Shown: in pieces, positions 52,589 through 60,888 of the stretch
How the letters are laid out: each line of letters starts with the position of its first letter
How positions within the stretch are numbered: the first letter of the stretch is position 1
NCBI GenBank assembly: GCA_020860715.1
Contig: JAJBTU010000002.1
Location: 115,890-179,889 of the forward strand
Reading direction: 5' to 3'
Source: Clostridiales bacterium
GTDB lineage: Bacteria; Bacillota; Clostridia; Lachnospirales; Lachnospiraceae
Length of the DNA: 64,000 nucleotides
Notes under the pieces: model-generated
The model's database searches: none
What the model saw: the letters and a program-made list of their open reading frames with translations, nothing else
Told to the model about the DNA's origin: nothing
Position numbers and translations under genes: made by a program

Positions 52589-53310
52589 TTTCCCGCTATT
52601 TTTTTGTAAAAATAGCCGCTCGTGGTGTAAACATACGGATTGACAAACAAAAGCCCAATCCCGAGGGAGAGCAGTCCCAGCAGATACATGCCGATAAAAC
52701 TCAGCCGCATGCCAAGATAACGAAACCGCATGCCGTTCATGAGAGACCAGCTTTCTGTCATCATATTTTTAAAGGATAGATCCGGGGTGTCTGCGTGAAC
52801 AAACAGGGTCATGGAGAACGAGATTTCCAAAAAAACGAACACCGCTATGGCCAGAAGCAGTACAGCGGTGGCTGCCAGCACATGGCCTGTACTGCTCTGC
52901 CCGTAGAACACCAGAATCAGCATGATGTTCAGCCACCAGAGAACGATCTGCATGAAACCATAGGTCACGATAAACTGCAGCACGGAATAAATGGCTACCG
53001 GTTCCGGATGCTCTGTGAACATGGAAAACAGATCTGACCAGCGGAACGGATGATTGTTGCAGATGTCCAGATAAATGCGGTACAGTCCCGCGAGAAGAAT
53101 ATAATAAATGATATTGACGAGAATCGAACATACGAAGGAAATCAGGGTGCTGAAAATGCCGGTACCCGAAGGTACCGCCATCAGGAGAAGATAGCTGAGA
53201 AGCAGATCCAGTGCCGTAAGCAGGAGTGTAATTCCGGCAAGTGCTGCATGCTGATTATTGAGCACACAGCGCGCATAGCATTTTATTTCTTTTGTAATTG
53301 GCTTTTCCAT
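52585..53310 (-). CDS. DUF975-like multi-span membrane protein
   Basis: A 241-residue protein with about five or six predicted helices. The C-terminal phrase 'SWSLMNGMRFRYLGMRLSFIG' and the ending 'NPYVYTTSGYFYKK' match the DUF975 family, common in Firmicutes and of unknown function. The start at 53310 has 'aaggagg' upstream and overlaps the stop of the gene before it (TGATG), implying translational coupling. The last codon overlaps the end of the convergent mutase-like gene. A transport or envelope role is only a guess. Confidence 0.85.
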   Translation of the reverse strand: MEKPITKEIKCYARCVLNNQHAALAGITLLLTALDLLLSYLLLMAVPSGTGIFSTLISFVCSILVNIIYYILLAGLYRIYLDICNNHPFRWSDLFSMFTEHPEPVAIYSVLQFIVTYGFMQIVLWWLNIMLILVFYGQSSTGHVLAATAVLLLAIAVFVFLEISFSMTLFVHADTPDLSFKNMMTESWSLMNGMRFRYLGMRLSFIGMYLLGLLSLGIGLLFVNPYVYTTSGYFYKKIAGN

Positions 53311-53882
53311 CAGATAAAGCCTCCTTCCCAATTGGAATCGGAACTGTTCGAACCGCCGCCGTCTTCGGCATCATTGCCGGAATCGCCATGGTCGAAGCCG
53401 TAGCCTTCGTTTCCGGTTCCATCGTCTGTGCCGGCATCCGAACCGTCATCGCTGTCATTTCCCTCCGAGCCGTTCGGATCGGTCCCTTCCGAATCATACA
53501 GAAATGGGAACAATTCCTCAAACGCGTCATCTATGTCGAAATCATAATCTCCGGTATACATCCGATAATAATACTGCAGATATTCCCGGCCGTCATCGGT
53601 CGTCAGCACATAGCGGAACGCAGATACCGTGAGCACGACTGTAATCACCATTCCGATGACACCGCAGATCATGCCGGCCCTGCTCTTCCCGGCCATCGGG
53701 CGGCTGTCCCTTGAGAGAATGGCACAGATGACTGCCATCGCACCGCAGGGCAGTGATACATAAAAAACGGAACACAGGCAAATAGAAAGAATTCCCAGCA
53801 CAACCGCGGCGGTCGCCATCGTATTTTTACGCCTGCGGGCCGGCCGCTGTTCCCAGTTATATTCATCGTCGTAGTTGTACAT
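53310..53882 (-). CDS. DUF4190-like membrane protein with acidic, Gly/Asp/Ser-rich tail
   Basis: A 190-residue protein. A short N-terminal cytoplasmic stretch with 'RPARRRK' precedes two membrane helices ('AAVVLGILSICLCSVFYVSLP' and 'AGMICGVIGMVITVVLTV') in a DUF4190-like arrangement. A ~100-residue C-terminal tail follows, rich in Asp, Gly and Ser and probably unstructured. The start at 53882 is chosen for 'ggagtga' 6 nt upstream; the frame runs 23 codons further without a ribosome site. It is coupled to the DUF975-like gene by a 1-nt overlap. Function unknown. Confidence 0.8.
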   Translation of the reverse strand: MYNYDDEYNWEQRPARRRKNTMATAAVVLGILSICLCSVFYVSLPCGAMAVICAILSRDSRPMAGKSRAGMICGVIGMVITVVLTVSAFRYVLTTDDGREYLQYYYRMYTGDYDFDIDDAFEELFPFLYDSEGTDPNGSEGNDSDDGSDAGTDDGTGNEGYGFDHGDSGNDAEDGGGSNSSDSNWEGGFI

Positions 53883-53918
53883 ATCGTCACTCCATTTCGA
53901 TCTTTTCACATCCGAAAC

Positions 53919-53947
53919 ATAATAGCATAAACAGAACAGGAAAACAA
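53919..53947 (-). promoter_or_regulatory. Promoter of the DUF4190-DUF975 pair
   Basis: On the minus strand TTGTTT (53947-53942), a 17-nt spacer and TATTAT (53924-53919). The rest of the gap up to the tex promoter is AT-rich with no other feature seen. Confidence 0.65.
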
Positions 53948-54056
53948 GCACATTGCATCCCGCGGATTTGCATGAAAATCGTAAAATCTGATTAAAAGTC
54001 TAAAAATCTCATAAAACAGGACCAGAAAAATCCATGAAATTCGATTGAAAAGTGGA

Positions 54057-54086
54057 TTGAAGTGAAAGTCGGTGCTATGTTATAAT
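54057..54086 (+). promoter_or_regulatory. Sigma-A promoter of tex
   Basis: TTGAAG (54057-54062), an 18-nt spacer and a consensus TATAAT (54081-54086). The ~110-nt leader contains AGAACAGCATCA (54102-54113), identical to the right end of the 31.7-kb inverted-repeat element on the opposite strand. Confidence 0.75.
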
Positions 54087-54203
54087 GTTGCAAAACAGTG
54101 CAGAACAGCATCAGACGCGACAGCGGCATATGCCTGTGGCCTGCTGCGATGAGTTCGCATGACTGAGTTAGCATGACATCAGAAGGAAAAGACAAAGAAA
54201 ATT

Positions 54204-56348
54204 ATGGACATTATAAAAACACTGGCACAGGAACTTGCCATTCGCCCGGCACAGGTGGAGGCTGCCGTAAAGCTGATTGATGAAGGGAATACAATCCCTT
54301 TTATTGCGCGGTACCGTAAGGAAGCGACCGGGTCGCTGAACGATGAAGTGCTGCGTTCGCTGCTGGAGCGTTTGAATTACCTGCGGAATCTGGAAGAGAA
54401 GAAGGCGCAGGTGCTCACGACGATTGAGGAGCAGGGCAGGCTGACTTCTGAACTCCGAAAGCAGATCGAGGAGGCGCAGACGCTTGTTGTGGTGGAAGAT
54501 CTGTACCGTCCGTATCGTCCGAAACGCCGTACCCGTGCAGCGGCGGCGAAAGAGAAAGGCCTGGAGCCGCTCTCAGATCTGATCCGGCTGCAGATGATCA
54601 ATCAGCCTCTAAAGAAAGAGGCAGAACGTTATTTATCAGAAGAAAAAGAAGTCCGCACCGTGGAGGACGCAGTCGCCGGCGCATGCGACATTATCGCAGA
54701 GGCGATCTCGGATGAGGCTTCCTACCGGCTCCGCATCCGGGAGATGACGATGCGGGAGGGACTGCTCATCAGCGAGGCAAAGGATGAAACAACACAGTCT
54801 GTCTATGAAACCTATTATCATTATCAGGAACCCCTCGCAAAGACGGCGGGACATCGGATCCTTGCACTGAACCGCGGGGAAAAAGAAAAGATTCTTACTG
54901 TAAAAATTGAAGCTCCGGAAGAAAAAATCCTTCTATATTTAGATCGCCAGGTCATTACGCGGGACAATCCATACACGACTCCGGCTTTAAAAGAGACGGT
55001 ACGGGACGCTTATACCAGGCTGATCGGACCGGCGATTGAGCGGGAGATCCGAAACGCTCTGACGGAGAAAGCGGAGGATGGCGCCATTTCTGTATTCGGG
55101 AAAAACCTGGAGCAGCTGCTGATGCAGCCGCCTATTGCGGGGCAGGTTGTACTCGGCTGGGACCCGGCGTTTCGCACGGGCTGCAAACTGGCGGTTGTGG
55201 ATGAGACCGGCAAAGTGCTGGATACTGCGGTTGTATTTCCGACCGCGCCGACGAACGAGGCAAAGATCCGCGCGGCGAAGGATAAGGTCAAAGAACTGAT
55301 TGCCAAATATGGCGTCACTCTGATTTCGGTGGGCAATGGTACGGCTTCCCGCGAGTCAGAGCAGATTATTGTTGAGATTCTGAAAGAGATTCCGCAGAAG
55401 GTATCCTATGTGATCACGAATGAGGCGGGAGCTTCCGTTTACTCTGCAAGTAAGCTGGCAACAGAGGAATTTCCGAATTTTGATGTGGGACAGCGCAGCG
55501 CGGCATCCATTGCCCGGCGCGTGCAGGACCCGCTCGCCGAGCTGGTCAAGATTGATCCGAAGTCCATCGGCGTCGGGCAGTACCAGCACGACATGAACCA
55601 GAAAAAGCTGGGGGAGGCGCTGGATGGTGTCGTAGAGGACTGTGTAAACCATGTCGGCGTGGATCTGAACACGGCATCCGCGCCGCTGATGGAGCATATT
55701 TCCGGTATTTCAAAAACAATTGCGAAAAATATTGTCACATACAGGGAGACATACGGCCGCTTCCAGAGCCGGCGTGATCTTTTGAAGGTGCCGAAGCTGG
55801 GACCGAAAGCGTATGAACAGTGCGCAGGTTTTATGCGTATTACGGGCGGTACTGAGCCGCTGGATCAGACCAGCATTCACCCGGAGAGCTATGAGGCGAC
55901 CGGGAAGCTGCTAAGTGAGCTGGGCCACACAAAGGACAGTTTTTTTGCACAGAATGTGAAACTGATCCGCATTCGTGATTATAAGAAAATGGCGGAGCGG
56001 ATTGGAGTCGGAGAGCCGACTTTGCGTGATATTGCCAACGAACTGGCGCGTCCGGGACGTGATCCCCGGGATGAGATGCCGAAACCGATTCTGCGCACGG
56101 ATGTGCTGGAGATGAAGGACTTAAGAGAGGGCATGATTCTAAAGGGGACAGTCCGAAACGTCATTGACTTTGGGGCGTTTGTCGATATTGGTGTCCATCA
56201 GGACGGTCTGGTGCATATTTCGCAGCTGACAGATAAAAAATTCGTGAAGCATCCGCTGGAGGTCGTGAGTGTGGGAGACATTGTTGAGGTGAAAGTCTTA
56301 AGCGTGGATCTTCCCAAGAAGCGCATCAGCCTGACCATGCGGATCTGA
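54204..56348 (+). CDS. tex: Tex-type RNA-binding transcription accessory protein
   Basis: A 714-residue Tex/YhgF protein. 'TIPFIARYRKEATGSLNDEVLR' in the N-terminal helical domain, the YqgF-like RNase-H fold ('LGWDPAFRTGCKLAVVDETG'), helix-hairpin-helix motifs ('LLKVPKLGPKAYEQCAGF') and a C-terminal S1 domain ('GMILKGTVRNVIDFGAFVDIG') appear in the usual order. Tex proteins bind nucleic acid and affect transcription; the mechanism is only partly known. Length is normal. A nuclease-like gene follows 66 bp later. Confidence 0.95.
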   Translation: MDIIKTLAQELAIRPAQVEAAVKLIDEGNTIPFIARYRKEATGSLNDEVLRSLLERLNYLRNLEEKKAQVLTTIEEQGRLTSELRKQIEEAQTLVVVEDLYRPYRPKRRTRAAAAKEKGLEPLSDLIRLQMINQPLKKEAERYLSEEKEVRTVEDAVAGACDIIAEAISDEASYRLRIREMTMREGLLISEAKDETTQSVYETYYHYQEPLAKTAGHRILALNRGEKEKILTVKIEAPEEKILLYLDRQVITRDNPYTTPALKETVRDAYTRLIGPAIEREIRNALTEKAEDGAISVFGKNLEQLLMQPPIAGQVVLGWDPAFRTGCKLAVVDETGKVLDTAVVFPTAPTNEAKIRAAKDKVKELIAKYGVTLISVGNGTASRESEQIIVEILKEIPQKVSYVITNEAGASVYSASKLATEEFPNFDVGQRSAASIARRVQDPLAELVKIDPKSIGVGQYQHDMNQKKLGEALDGVVEDCVNHVGVDLNTASAPLMEHISGISKTIAKNIVTYRETYGRFQSRRDLLKVPKLGPKAYEQCAGFMRITGGTEPLDQTSIHPESYEATGKLLSELGHTKDSFFAQNVKLIRIRDYKKMAERIGVGEPTLRDIANELARPGRDPRDEMPKPILRTDVLEMKDLREGMILKGTVRNVIDFGAFVDIGVHQDGLVHISQLTDKKFVKHPLEVVSVGDIVEVKVLSVDLPKKRISLTMRI

Positions 56349-56414
56349 TGCGGATGAGACAAAGGCCGGCATCCGCTGGCTTTTCAGACAGGAAATGGAA
56401 ACGGACGGAAAACG

Positions 56415-57071
56415 GTGAGCGGCAGCACAGAAAAAACGACACTGAAAGACAAAGACATCCGGGAACCTCTTTTTGATTTTCTGGAGGAATCGTATGGGAA
56501 GATCCGCATATTCGAAGAAAAACGGATGGGCGGATCCCGTGCGGATATCGTGATGGTAACACCGGAACAGGTGGTAGGGATCGAGATCAAAAGCGATGCG
56601 GATTCCTACACGCGCCTGCGCAGTCAGGTGGAGGATTACGACCGGTACTTTGATCAGAATATCGTTGTGGTCGGGACAAGCCACGCCATGCATATTGAAG
56701 AACATGTGCCGGAATACTGGGGAATTATTACTGTGGAAATGGAAGGACGGGAAGCGGATTTTTACGTGCTTCGTGAAGCCGCAGCCAATCCCAATATGCA
56801 CAGGAAACAGAAACTCAGTCTTCTGTGGCGGCCGGAACTGGTTCACATACAGGCGCTCAATCATATGCCCAAATACACGGAAAAAAGCAAGGAATTTGTT
56901 ATTGACAAGATTCTGGAGCGTGTGCCGGAGGAAACGCTCGCCCCGCAGATTTCCGAGGAACTTTTTGAACGGGACTACAGCACGATACTTGAAACCATCA
57001 ATGAGTACCGGCAGCAGCATGGGCAGAAAAAGCGGCAAAAACGCAGGAGACGGAAGTACAAACCAATATGA
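56415..57071 (+). CDS. PD-(D/E)XK nuclease-like protein (sce7726/MmcB-like)
   Basis: A 218-residue protein. 'RADIVMVT' followed by '[13 protein letters not shown]' forms a D...(E)xK pattern (Asp ~44, Glu-Ile-Lys ~58-60) typical of the restriction-endonuclease fold, and '[21 protein letters not shown]' is the helix and strand after it. It resembles the sce7726/MmcB group linked to DNA repair; this is a motif-based guess. The C terminus is strongly basic ('[12 protein letters not shown]'), suiting nucleic-acid binding. The start is GTG 56415 with a weak SD. It sits between tex and icd (13 bp gap). Confidence 0.72.
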   Translation: MSGSTEKTTLKDKDIREPLFDFLEESYGKIRIFEEKRMGGSRADIVMVTPEQVVGIEIKSDADSYTRLRSQVEDYDRYFDQNIVVVGTSHAMHIEEHVPEYWGIITVEMEGREADFYVLREAAANPNMHRKQKLSLLWRPELVHIQALNHMPKYTEKSKEFVIDKILERVPEETLAPQISEELFERDYSTILETINEYRQQHGQKKRQKRRRRKYKPI

Positions 57072-57084
57072 GGAGGACATTATT

Positions 57085-58290
57085 ATGGAAAAAATCAGAA
57101 TGACGACACCGATTGTGGAGATGGATGGCGATGAGATGACGCACGTGCTCTGGAAAATCATTAAAGATGAGCTGATCTGTCCATACGTGGATCTGAAAAG
57201 CGAGTACTATGATCTTGGCCTGAGAAACCGCAACGCGACGAATGACCAGGTAACGATCGACAGTGCGAACGCGAACAAAAAATACGGTGTGGCTGTCAAG
57301 TGCGCGACAATCACTCCGAACGCGGCCCGCATGAAAGAATATGATTTAAAAGAGATGTGGAAAAGCCCGAACGGTACGATCCGTGCAATTCTGGACGGTA
57401 CGGTATTCCGCGCGCCGATTACCGTAAAGGGCATCGAGCCTTATGTCCGTACCTGGAAGAAGCCGATCACCATTGCGAGACACGCGTACGGCGATGTTTA
57501 CAAAAATGTGGAGATTGATGTGCCAGGTCCCGGAAAGGCGGAGCTTTTGTTTACCGGCGAGGACGGCACCGAGATCCGCGAGACGGTCTTTGACTACAAG
57601 GGACCGGGCGTTCTGCAGGGAATACATAATCTTGACAAATCCATTGCCAGCTTTGCGCGCAGCTGCTTCAATTACGCGCTGGATACAAAACAGGATCTGT
57701 GGTTTGCGACCAAGGACACGATTTCCAAAAAATATGACCATACGTTTAAGGATATTTTCCAGGAAATCTACGAGGCGGAATATAAAGAGAAATTTGAAAA
57801 AGCGGGGATTGTTTATTTCTACACGCTGATCGACGATGCGGTCGCCCGCGTGATGAAGTCGGAGGGAGGCTTTATCTGGGCCTGCAAAAATTATGATGGC
57901 GATGTTATGAGCGACATGATTTCTTCTGCCTTTGGTTCTCTGGCAATGATGACATCCGTGCTGGTATCCCCGGATGGAAAATATGAGTACGAGGCGGCGC
58001 ATGGCACCGTGCAGCGTCATTATTACAAATACCTGAAAGGCGAGGAGACTTCCACCAATTCTGTGGCTACGATCTTTGCCTGGACGGGTGCGCTCAGAAA
58101 GCGCGGCGAACTGGACGGCATTTCGGAATTGGAGCAGTATGCTGACCGCATGGAGAAAGCTGTGATCCAGACCATCGAGAGCGGAAAAATGACGAAGGAC
58201 CTCGCACTGATCACTTCACTTGAAAATGTGACGGCCTTAAACAGTGAGGACTTTATCAGAGCGATCCGGCAGACGTACGATGCGCTTTGA
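57085..58290 (+). CDS. icd: Isocitrate dehydrogenase (NADP-type)
   Basis: A 401-residue enzyme converting isocitrate to 2-oxoglutarate. It is the homodimeric eukaryote-like form: '[20 protein letters not shown]', '[12 protein letters not shown]', '[16 protein letters not shown]' with the isocitrate-binding Ser and Arg, '[10 protein letters not shown]' with metal-binding Asp, and '[11 protein letters not shown]' for NADP. ATG 57085 has 'aggagg' upstream. A longer frame through the preceding gene in another phase is an artefact. No aconitase or citrate synthase gene is adjacent. It is followed by the 6S RNA promoter. Confidence 0.95.
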   Translation: MEKIRMTTPIVEMDGDEMTHVLWKIIKDELICPYVDLKSEYYDLGLRNRNATNDQVTIDSANANKKYGVAVKCATITPNAARMKEYDLKEMWKSPNGTIRAILDGTVFRAPITVKGIEPYVRTWKKPITIARHAYGDVYKNVEIDVPGPGKAELLFTGEDGTEIRETVFDYKGPGVLQGIHNLDKSIASFARSCFNYALDTKQDLWFATKDTISKKYDHTFKDIFQEIYEAEYKEKFEKAGIVYFYTLIDDAVARVMKSEGGFIWACKNYDGDVMSDMISSAFGSLAMMTSVLVSPDGKYEYEAAHGTVQRHYYKYLKGEETSTNSVATIFAWTGALRKRGELDGISELEQYADRMEKAVIQTIESGKMTKDLALITSLENVTALNSEDFIRAIRQTYDAL

Positions 58291-58330
58291 CGGCAAAGAA
58301 ACATGTTTACATAAAAGAGCAAAAATACGG

Positions 58331-58359
58331 TTGCGAAAATGACAGCATTGGGGTATACT
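58331..58359 (+). promoter_or_regulatory. Promoter of 6S RNA
   Basis: TTGCGA (58331-58336), a 17-nt spacer and TATACT (58354-58359), 7 nt before the predicted RNA start. Confidence 0.75.
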
Positions 58360-58365
58360 AATTTT

Positions 58366-58548
58366 AGTTTTCCTGGGGTGTTCGACACTCCGGTCGTGTT
58401 GAACCTGCAATTACTTTAAATGGGATTCCTATATCGCGTCGGTTGATGCCAGGCCTCCGTTTGCAGTGGAAGGCAGACATCGGCGCTGCGGTTACCCACC
58501 TGGCACAGCCAGGAGTCAGATGGTCGGAAACGGCACCCTGGGTTTTTT
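58366..58548 (+). ncRNA. ssrS: 6S RNA (SsrS)
   Basis: A ~183-nt RNA that mimics an open promoter and holds the sigma-A polymerase. The 5' part 'TTTCCTGGGGTGTTCG' and the 3' part 'GGCACCCTGGG' plus T run form the closing stem. The middle 'GGCCTCCGTTTGCAGTGGAAGGC' segment (about 58454-58476, shown here as its key CCTCC/GGAAGG pairing) forms the apical arm. This layout matches clostridial 6S RNAs as I remember them. It has its own promoter and a T-rich 3' end. Confidence 0.85.
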
Positions 58549-58565
58549 AGATTATACGTAATTGA

Positions 58566-58645
58566 GAAGGTACTGAACAGTTGCCATTTTCAATGATTCA
58601 GAACAGTGCTTTGCACTTGCTGCGAAGTACGTATGAAAATACGAG
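58566..58645 (+). repeat. Structured repeat, copy A (GGTACTGAACAGTT box plus hairpin)
   Basis: GAAGGTACTGAACAGTT (58566-58582) is shared with 12724-12740. A 9-bp hairpin with loop ACTTGCT (58606-58614 with 58622-58630, two G-U pairs) and the following GTATGAAAA match copy B at 59340-59373. It lies between 6S RNA and tRNA-Ala. Confidence 0.6.
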
Positions 58646-58656
58646 TTACGGATTAT

Positions 58657-58729
58657 GGGGATATAGCTCAGCTGGGAGAGCGCTTGAATGGCATTCAAGA
58701 GGCCGGCGGTTCGAGCCCGCTTATCTCCA
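58657..58729 (+). tRNA. tRNA-Ala (anticodon GGC)
   Basis: A 73-nt cloverleaf. Acceptor GGGGATA/TATCTCC (one G-U), D arm GCTCAGCTGGGAGAGC, anticodon stem CTTGA/TCAAG with loop ATGGCAT (anticodon GGC, reading GCC), T arm with TTCGAGC, discriminator A; no CCA encoded. Confidence 0.95.
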
Positions 58730-58741
58730 TTTTCGATTCAG

Positions 58742-58775
58742 GGCTGTTCCAAAGGGGAGCAGCCTTTTCTTTTTT
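58742..58775 (+). terminator. Terminator of tRNA-Ala
   Basis: GGCTGTTCC/GGAGCAGCC (58742-58750 with 58756-58764, one G-U) and a T-rich tail. Confidence 0.85.
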
Positions 58776-58790
58776 AACAGGAGGGCGATC

Positions 58791-59324
58791 ATGGATATTT
58801 TTCACGGAAGACCCGAAAATATAAGCGGGCGACAGCAGCGGGAGATCGCGGTGTACGACCTGCTGGACGGGATGGGCATTCCATACGACCGGGCGGATCA
58901 CGAAGCCGCCATGACGATTGACGACTGCAAGGGTGTGGACGAACTGTTTGGAATTGAGATCTGCAAGAACCTGTTCCTCTGCAATCGGCAGAAGACAGAC
59001 TTTTATCTGCTTCTGATGCCCGGCAAAAAGAAATTTGTGACGAAGGAACTGTGCCATCAGATTGGAACGCCCCGCCTCTCTTTTGCGGACGAATCGTCTA
59101 TGGTGGAGCTGCTGAACATTCATCCCGGCTCGGTGAGCGTTATGGGGCTGATGAACGATAAGGAGAACCGGGTGCAGCTGCTGATCGACCGTGATGTGAC
59201 AAAACCGGAGTATTTTGGCTGTCACCCCTGCGTCAACACATCGAGCCTGCGGCTGCGCACGGCGGATGTGCTGGAGAAATTCCTGCCCGGCGTGCATCAT
59301 ACGTATCGGATAGTAGATTTATAG
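58791..59324 (+). CDS. YbaK/prolyl-tRNA synthetase-associated domain protein (ProX/PrdX-like deacylase)
   Basis: A 177-residue single-domain protein of the bacterial aminoacyl-tRNA editing fold. 'YDRADHEAAMTIDDCKGVDEL', 'CKNLFLCNRQKTDFYLLLMPG' and 'GSVSVMGLMNDKENRVQLLID' match the ProX/PrdX group, which removes alanine mischarged onto tRNA-Pro. The conserved Lys in 'GKKKFVTKEL' fits. ATG 58791 has 'caggagg' upstream. The tRNA-Ala terminator lies between it and the tRNA, so it probably has its own weak promoter or relies on read-through. Function is inferred from family. Confidence 0.88.
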   Translation: MDIFHGRPENISGRQQREIAVYDLLDGMGIPYDRADHEAAMTIDDCKGVDELFGIEICKNLFLCNRQKTDFYLLLMPGKKKFVTKELCHQIGTPRLSFADESSMVELLNIHPGSVSVMGLMNDKENRVQLLIDRDVTKPEYFGCHPCVNTSSLRLRTADVLEKFLPGVHHTYRIVDL

Positions 59325-59378
59325 TAACTGTTCAGGACAGGTCTTCGCACTCGCTGCAAAGACCGTATGAAAACATAT
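59324..59378 (+). repeat. Structured repeat, copy B (GTAACTGTTCAG box plus hairpin)
   Basis: GTAACTGTTCAG (59324-59335) is the reverse complement of the box in the purN-purD repeat. A 9-position hairpin follows with loop ACTCGCT (59340-59348 with 59356-59364), with one mismatch and base-pair changes relative to copy A that keep the stem. GTATGAAAA comes next, as in copy A. Confidence 0.6.
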
Positions 59379-59465
59379 AGACACCTGATCAGGACGGTAC
59401 GCGGTCCCGGTGGATGCCGGGGCAGGGTGGTGCATGGCATGTGTGACTTATAAGGGAGTGGCTGC

Positions 59466-60119
59466 ATGAGTACGGAAAACAGATGTTTTATAGTAGGTGC
59501 GGGAGATTTTGATGGCTTTCTTATGCCGCCTCACACCGGAGATCTCCTCATCGCTGCGGACGGCGGCTACCGCCATCTGTGTGAAATGGGGCTGGAACCG
59601 GATGTCCTTCTGGGCGACTTTGATTCGCTGGAGATCGTGCCGGAGCACAGACATCTGATCCGGCACTCCCCGATCAAGGACGACACGGATATGGCTCTTG
59701 CGGCGGCATACGCAAAAGAAGAGGGATATCAGACTTTTTTTCTGTATGGCGGGCTTGGCGGGAAGCGCCTTGACCATACCGTTGCCAATCTGCAGCTTTT
59801 GACCGGTATGGCGCGGGAGGGGCTTACGGCTTATCTGATCGGGCAGGGGATGATCATTACGGCGGTCACGAATGGAACGCTTGCATTCCGGGAAACTGCT
59901 GCCGGGATGATTTCCGTCTTCTGCATGGGCGAACAGGCATCCGGTGTGTGTGAAAGCGGTCTGAAATACACGCTGGACGATGCAGTGCTGACCTGTGATC
60001 GGGCACTGGGCGTCAGCAATGAATTTACCGGAAAGGAGAGCAGCGTGCAAGTGCGCTCCGGTACGATTCTGGTGATGTGGGACGCGGCGAACGGGCTGCC
60101 TGACAGAGCAGGGCTGTGA
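59466..60119 (+). CDS. thiN: Thiamine diphosphokinase
   Basis: A 217-residue enzyme that makes thiamine diphosphate from thiamine and ATP. 'LIAADGGYRHLCEMGLEPD', 'LLGDFDSLE' and 'DDTDMALAAAYA' carry the Asp residues that bind Mg-ATP, and 'YGGLGGKRLDHTVANL' is a family hallmark. 'aagggag' precedes the ATG. In many Firmicutes it lies after rsgA and rpe; here neither is next to it, and the gene follows the structured repeat copy B. Confidence 0.93.
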   Translation: MSTENRCFIVGAGDFDGFLMPPHTGDLLIAADGGYRHLCEMGLEPDVLLGDFDSLEIVPEHRHLIRHSPIKDDTDMALAAAYAKEEGYQTFFLYGGLGGKRLDHTVANLQLLTGMAREGLTAYLIGQGMIITAVTNGTLAFRETAAGMISVFCMGEQASGVCESGLKYTLDDAVLTCDRALGVSNEFTGKESSVQVRSGTILVMWDAANGLPDRAGL

Positions 60120-60171
60120 GGCTGATGGACGGAAGTACGCGCCGGGAAATGGTGGCAGAGGCGTATGGGGT

Positions 60172-60693
60172 ATGGGAAAAGACGGCAGTCAGAGAACACG
60201 GGGGCGGCAGGCAGTGAAAACGGGAACAATCGAAAAATACGAAAGAATTGAGAAACGCATATATGGAATCTGGCTGCTCCTTCTGGGGATCGTGCTGGTC
60301 GTCTGCTCTCTGGAGCGCAGCCCGGTCCTGATCGGCGGGACAGTGCGGACACTTTGTTTTGGACTGCTTGGAATGCTTGCGGTATTGCCTCTTTTGCTGC
60401 TGATCTGCGCTGGCTTTTTGCCGGATACCGGGACTGCGGTTTTGAATTCTCCAGGCAAAGAGAAAGATTCTTTTGACCGGCAAAAGAAAGTGCCCGACAG
60501 ATCGGCACTGCTTCGCGGCAGACTGCTTCAGTTCGCTGCATTTGCCATAGCGGCTGTGCTTTATTGGGTGTATTGTTTTCGGCTGAACCGTTTGATTTCT
60601 GCGAATTCCACCAAAGATGCGCTGGTGGCGGGCGGGCTGCTGTGCGCCGCGGCGGTATTTTCCGGAGGATTTTCTGCTGATCGGGCGGATTAA
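60172..60693 (+). CDS. Small membrane protein, function unknown
   Basis: A 173-residue protein with probably three or four membrane helices: 'IYGIWLLLLGIVLVVCS', 'LCFGLLGMLAVLPLLLLICAGFL', 'LLQFAAFAIAAVLYWVYCF' and a last weaker 'GGLLCAAAVFSGGF'. The N-terminal and central loops are basic. I do not recognise a family. The start is uncertain: ATG 60172 has no clear SD, and a GTG at 60214 may be the true one. It lies between thiN and gpmI on the same strand. Codon use looks like its neighbours. Confidence 0.6.
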   Translation: MGKDGSQRTRGRQAVKTGTIEKYERIEKRIYGIWLLLLGIVLVVCSLERSPVLIGGTVRTLCFGLLGMLAVLPLLLLICAGFLPDTGTAVLNSPGKEKDSFDRQKKVPDRSALLRGRLLQFAAFAIAAVLYWVYCFRLNRLISANSTKDALVAGGLLCAAAVFSGGFSADRAD

Positions 60694-60726
60694 GAAGCCA
60701 TAGACGGCTGTTCTCCACTTTTTTTA

Positions 60727-60755
60727 TTGTATTTCATAAAACTGCGTGGTATACT
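60727..60755 (+). promoter_or_regulatory. Sigma-A promoter of gpmI
   Basis: TTGTAT (60727-60732), a 17-nt spacer and TATACT (60750-60755), giving a ~125-nt leader. Confidence 0.7.
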
Positions 60756-60888
60756 TGGGAACGGCTGAAAGAAAACAGGAAGCATCGCGGGGAATCGCAT
60801 GTTAAGCGATGCGTCGGGGATAACAGACAGCCTTACGGCAGTACACAGTTTAAGTACAGGCCGTACGGCGGATATAAGGAGAATGAGA

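Noticed and set aside
56596..57084. N-terminal extension that would fuse an out-of-phase translation of the nuclease-like gene to icd
   Set aside because: The 56415-57071 frame has a coherent nuclease-like pattern, and icd has a strong ribosome site at 57085.
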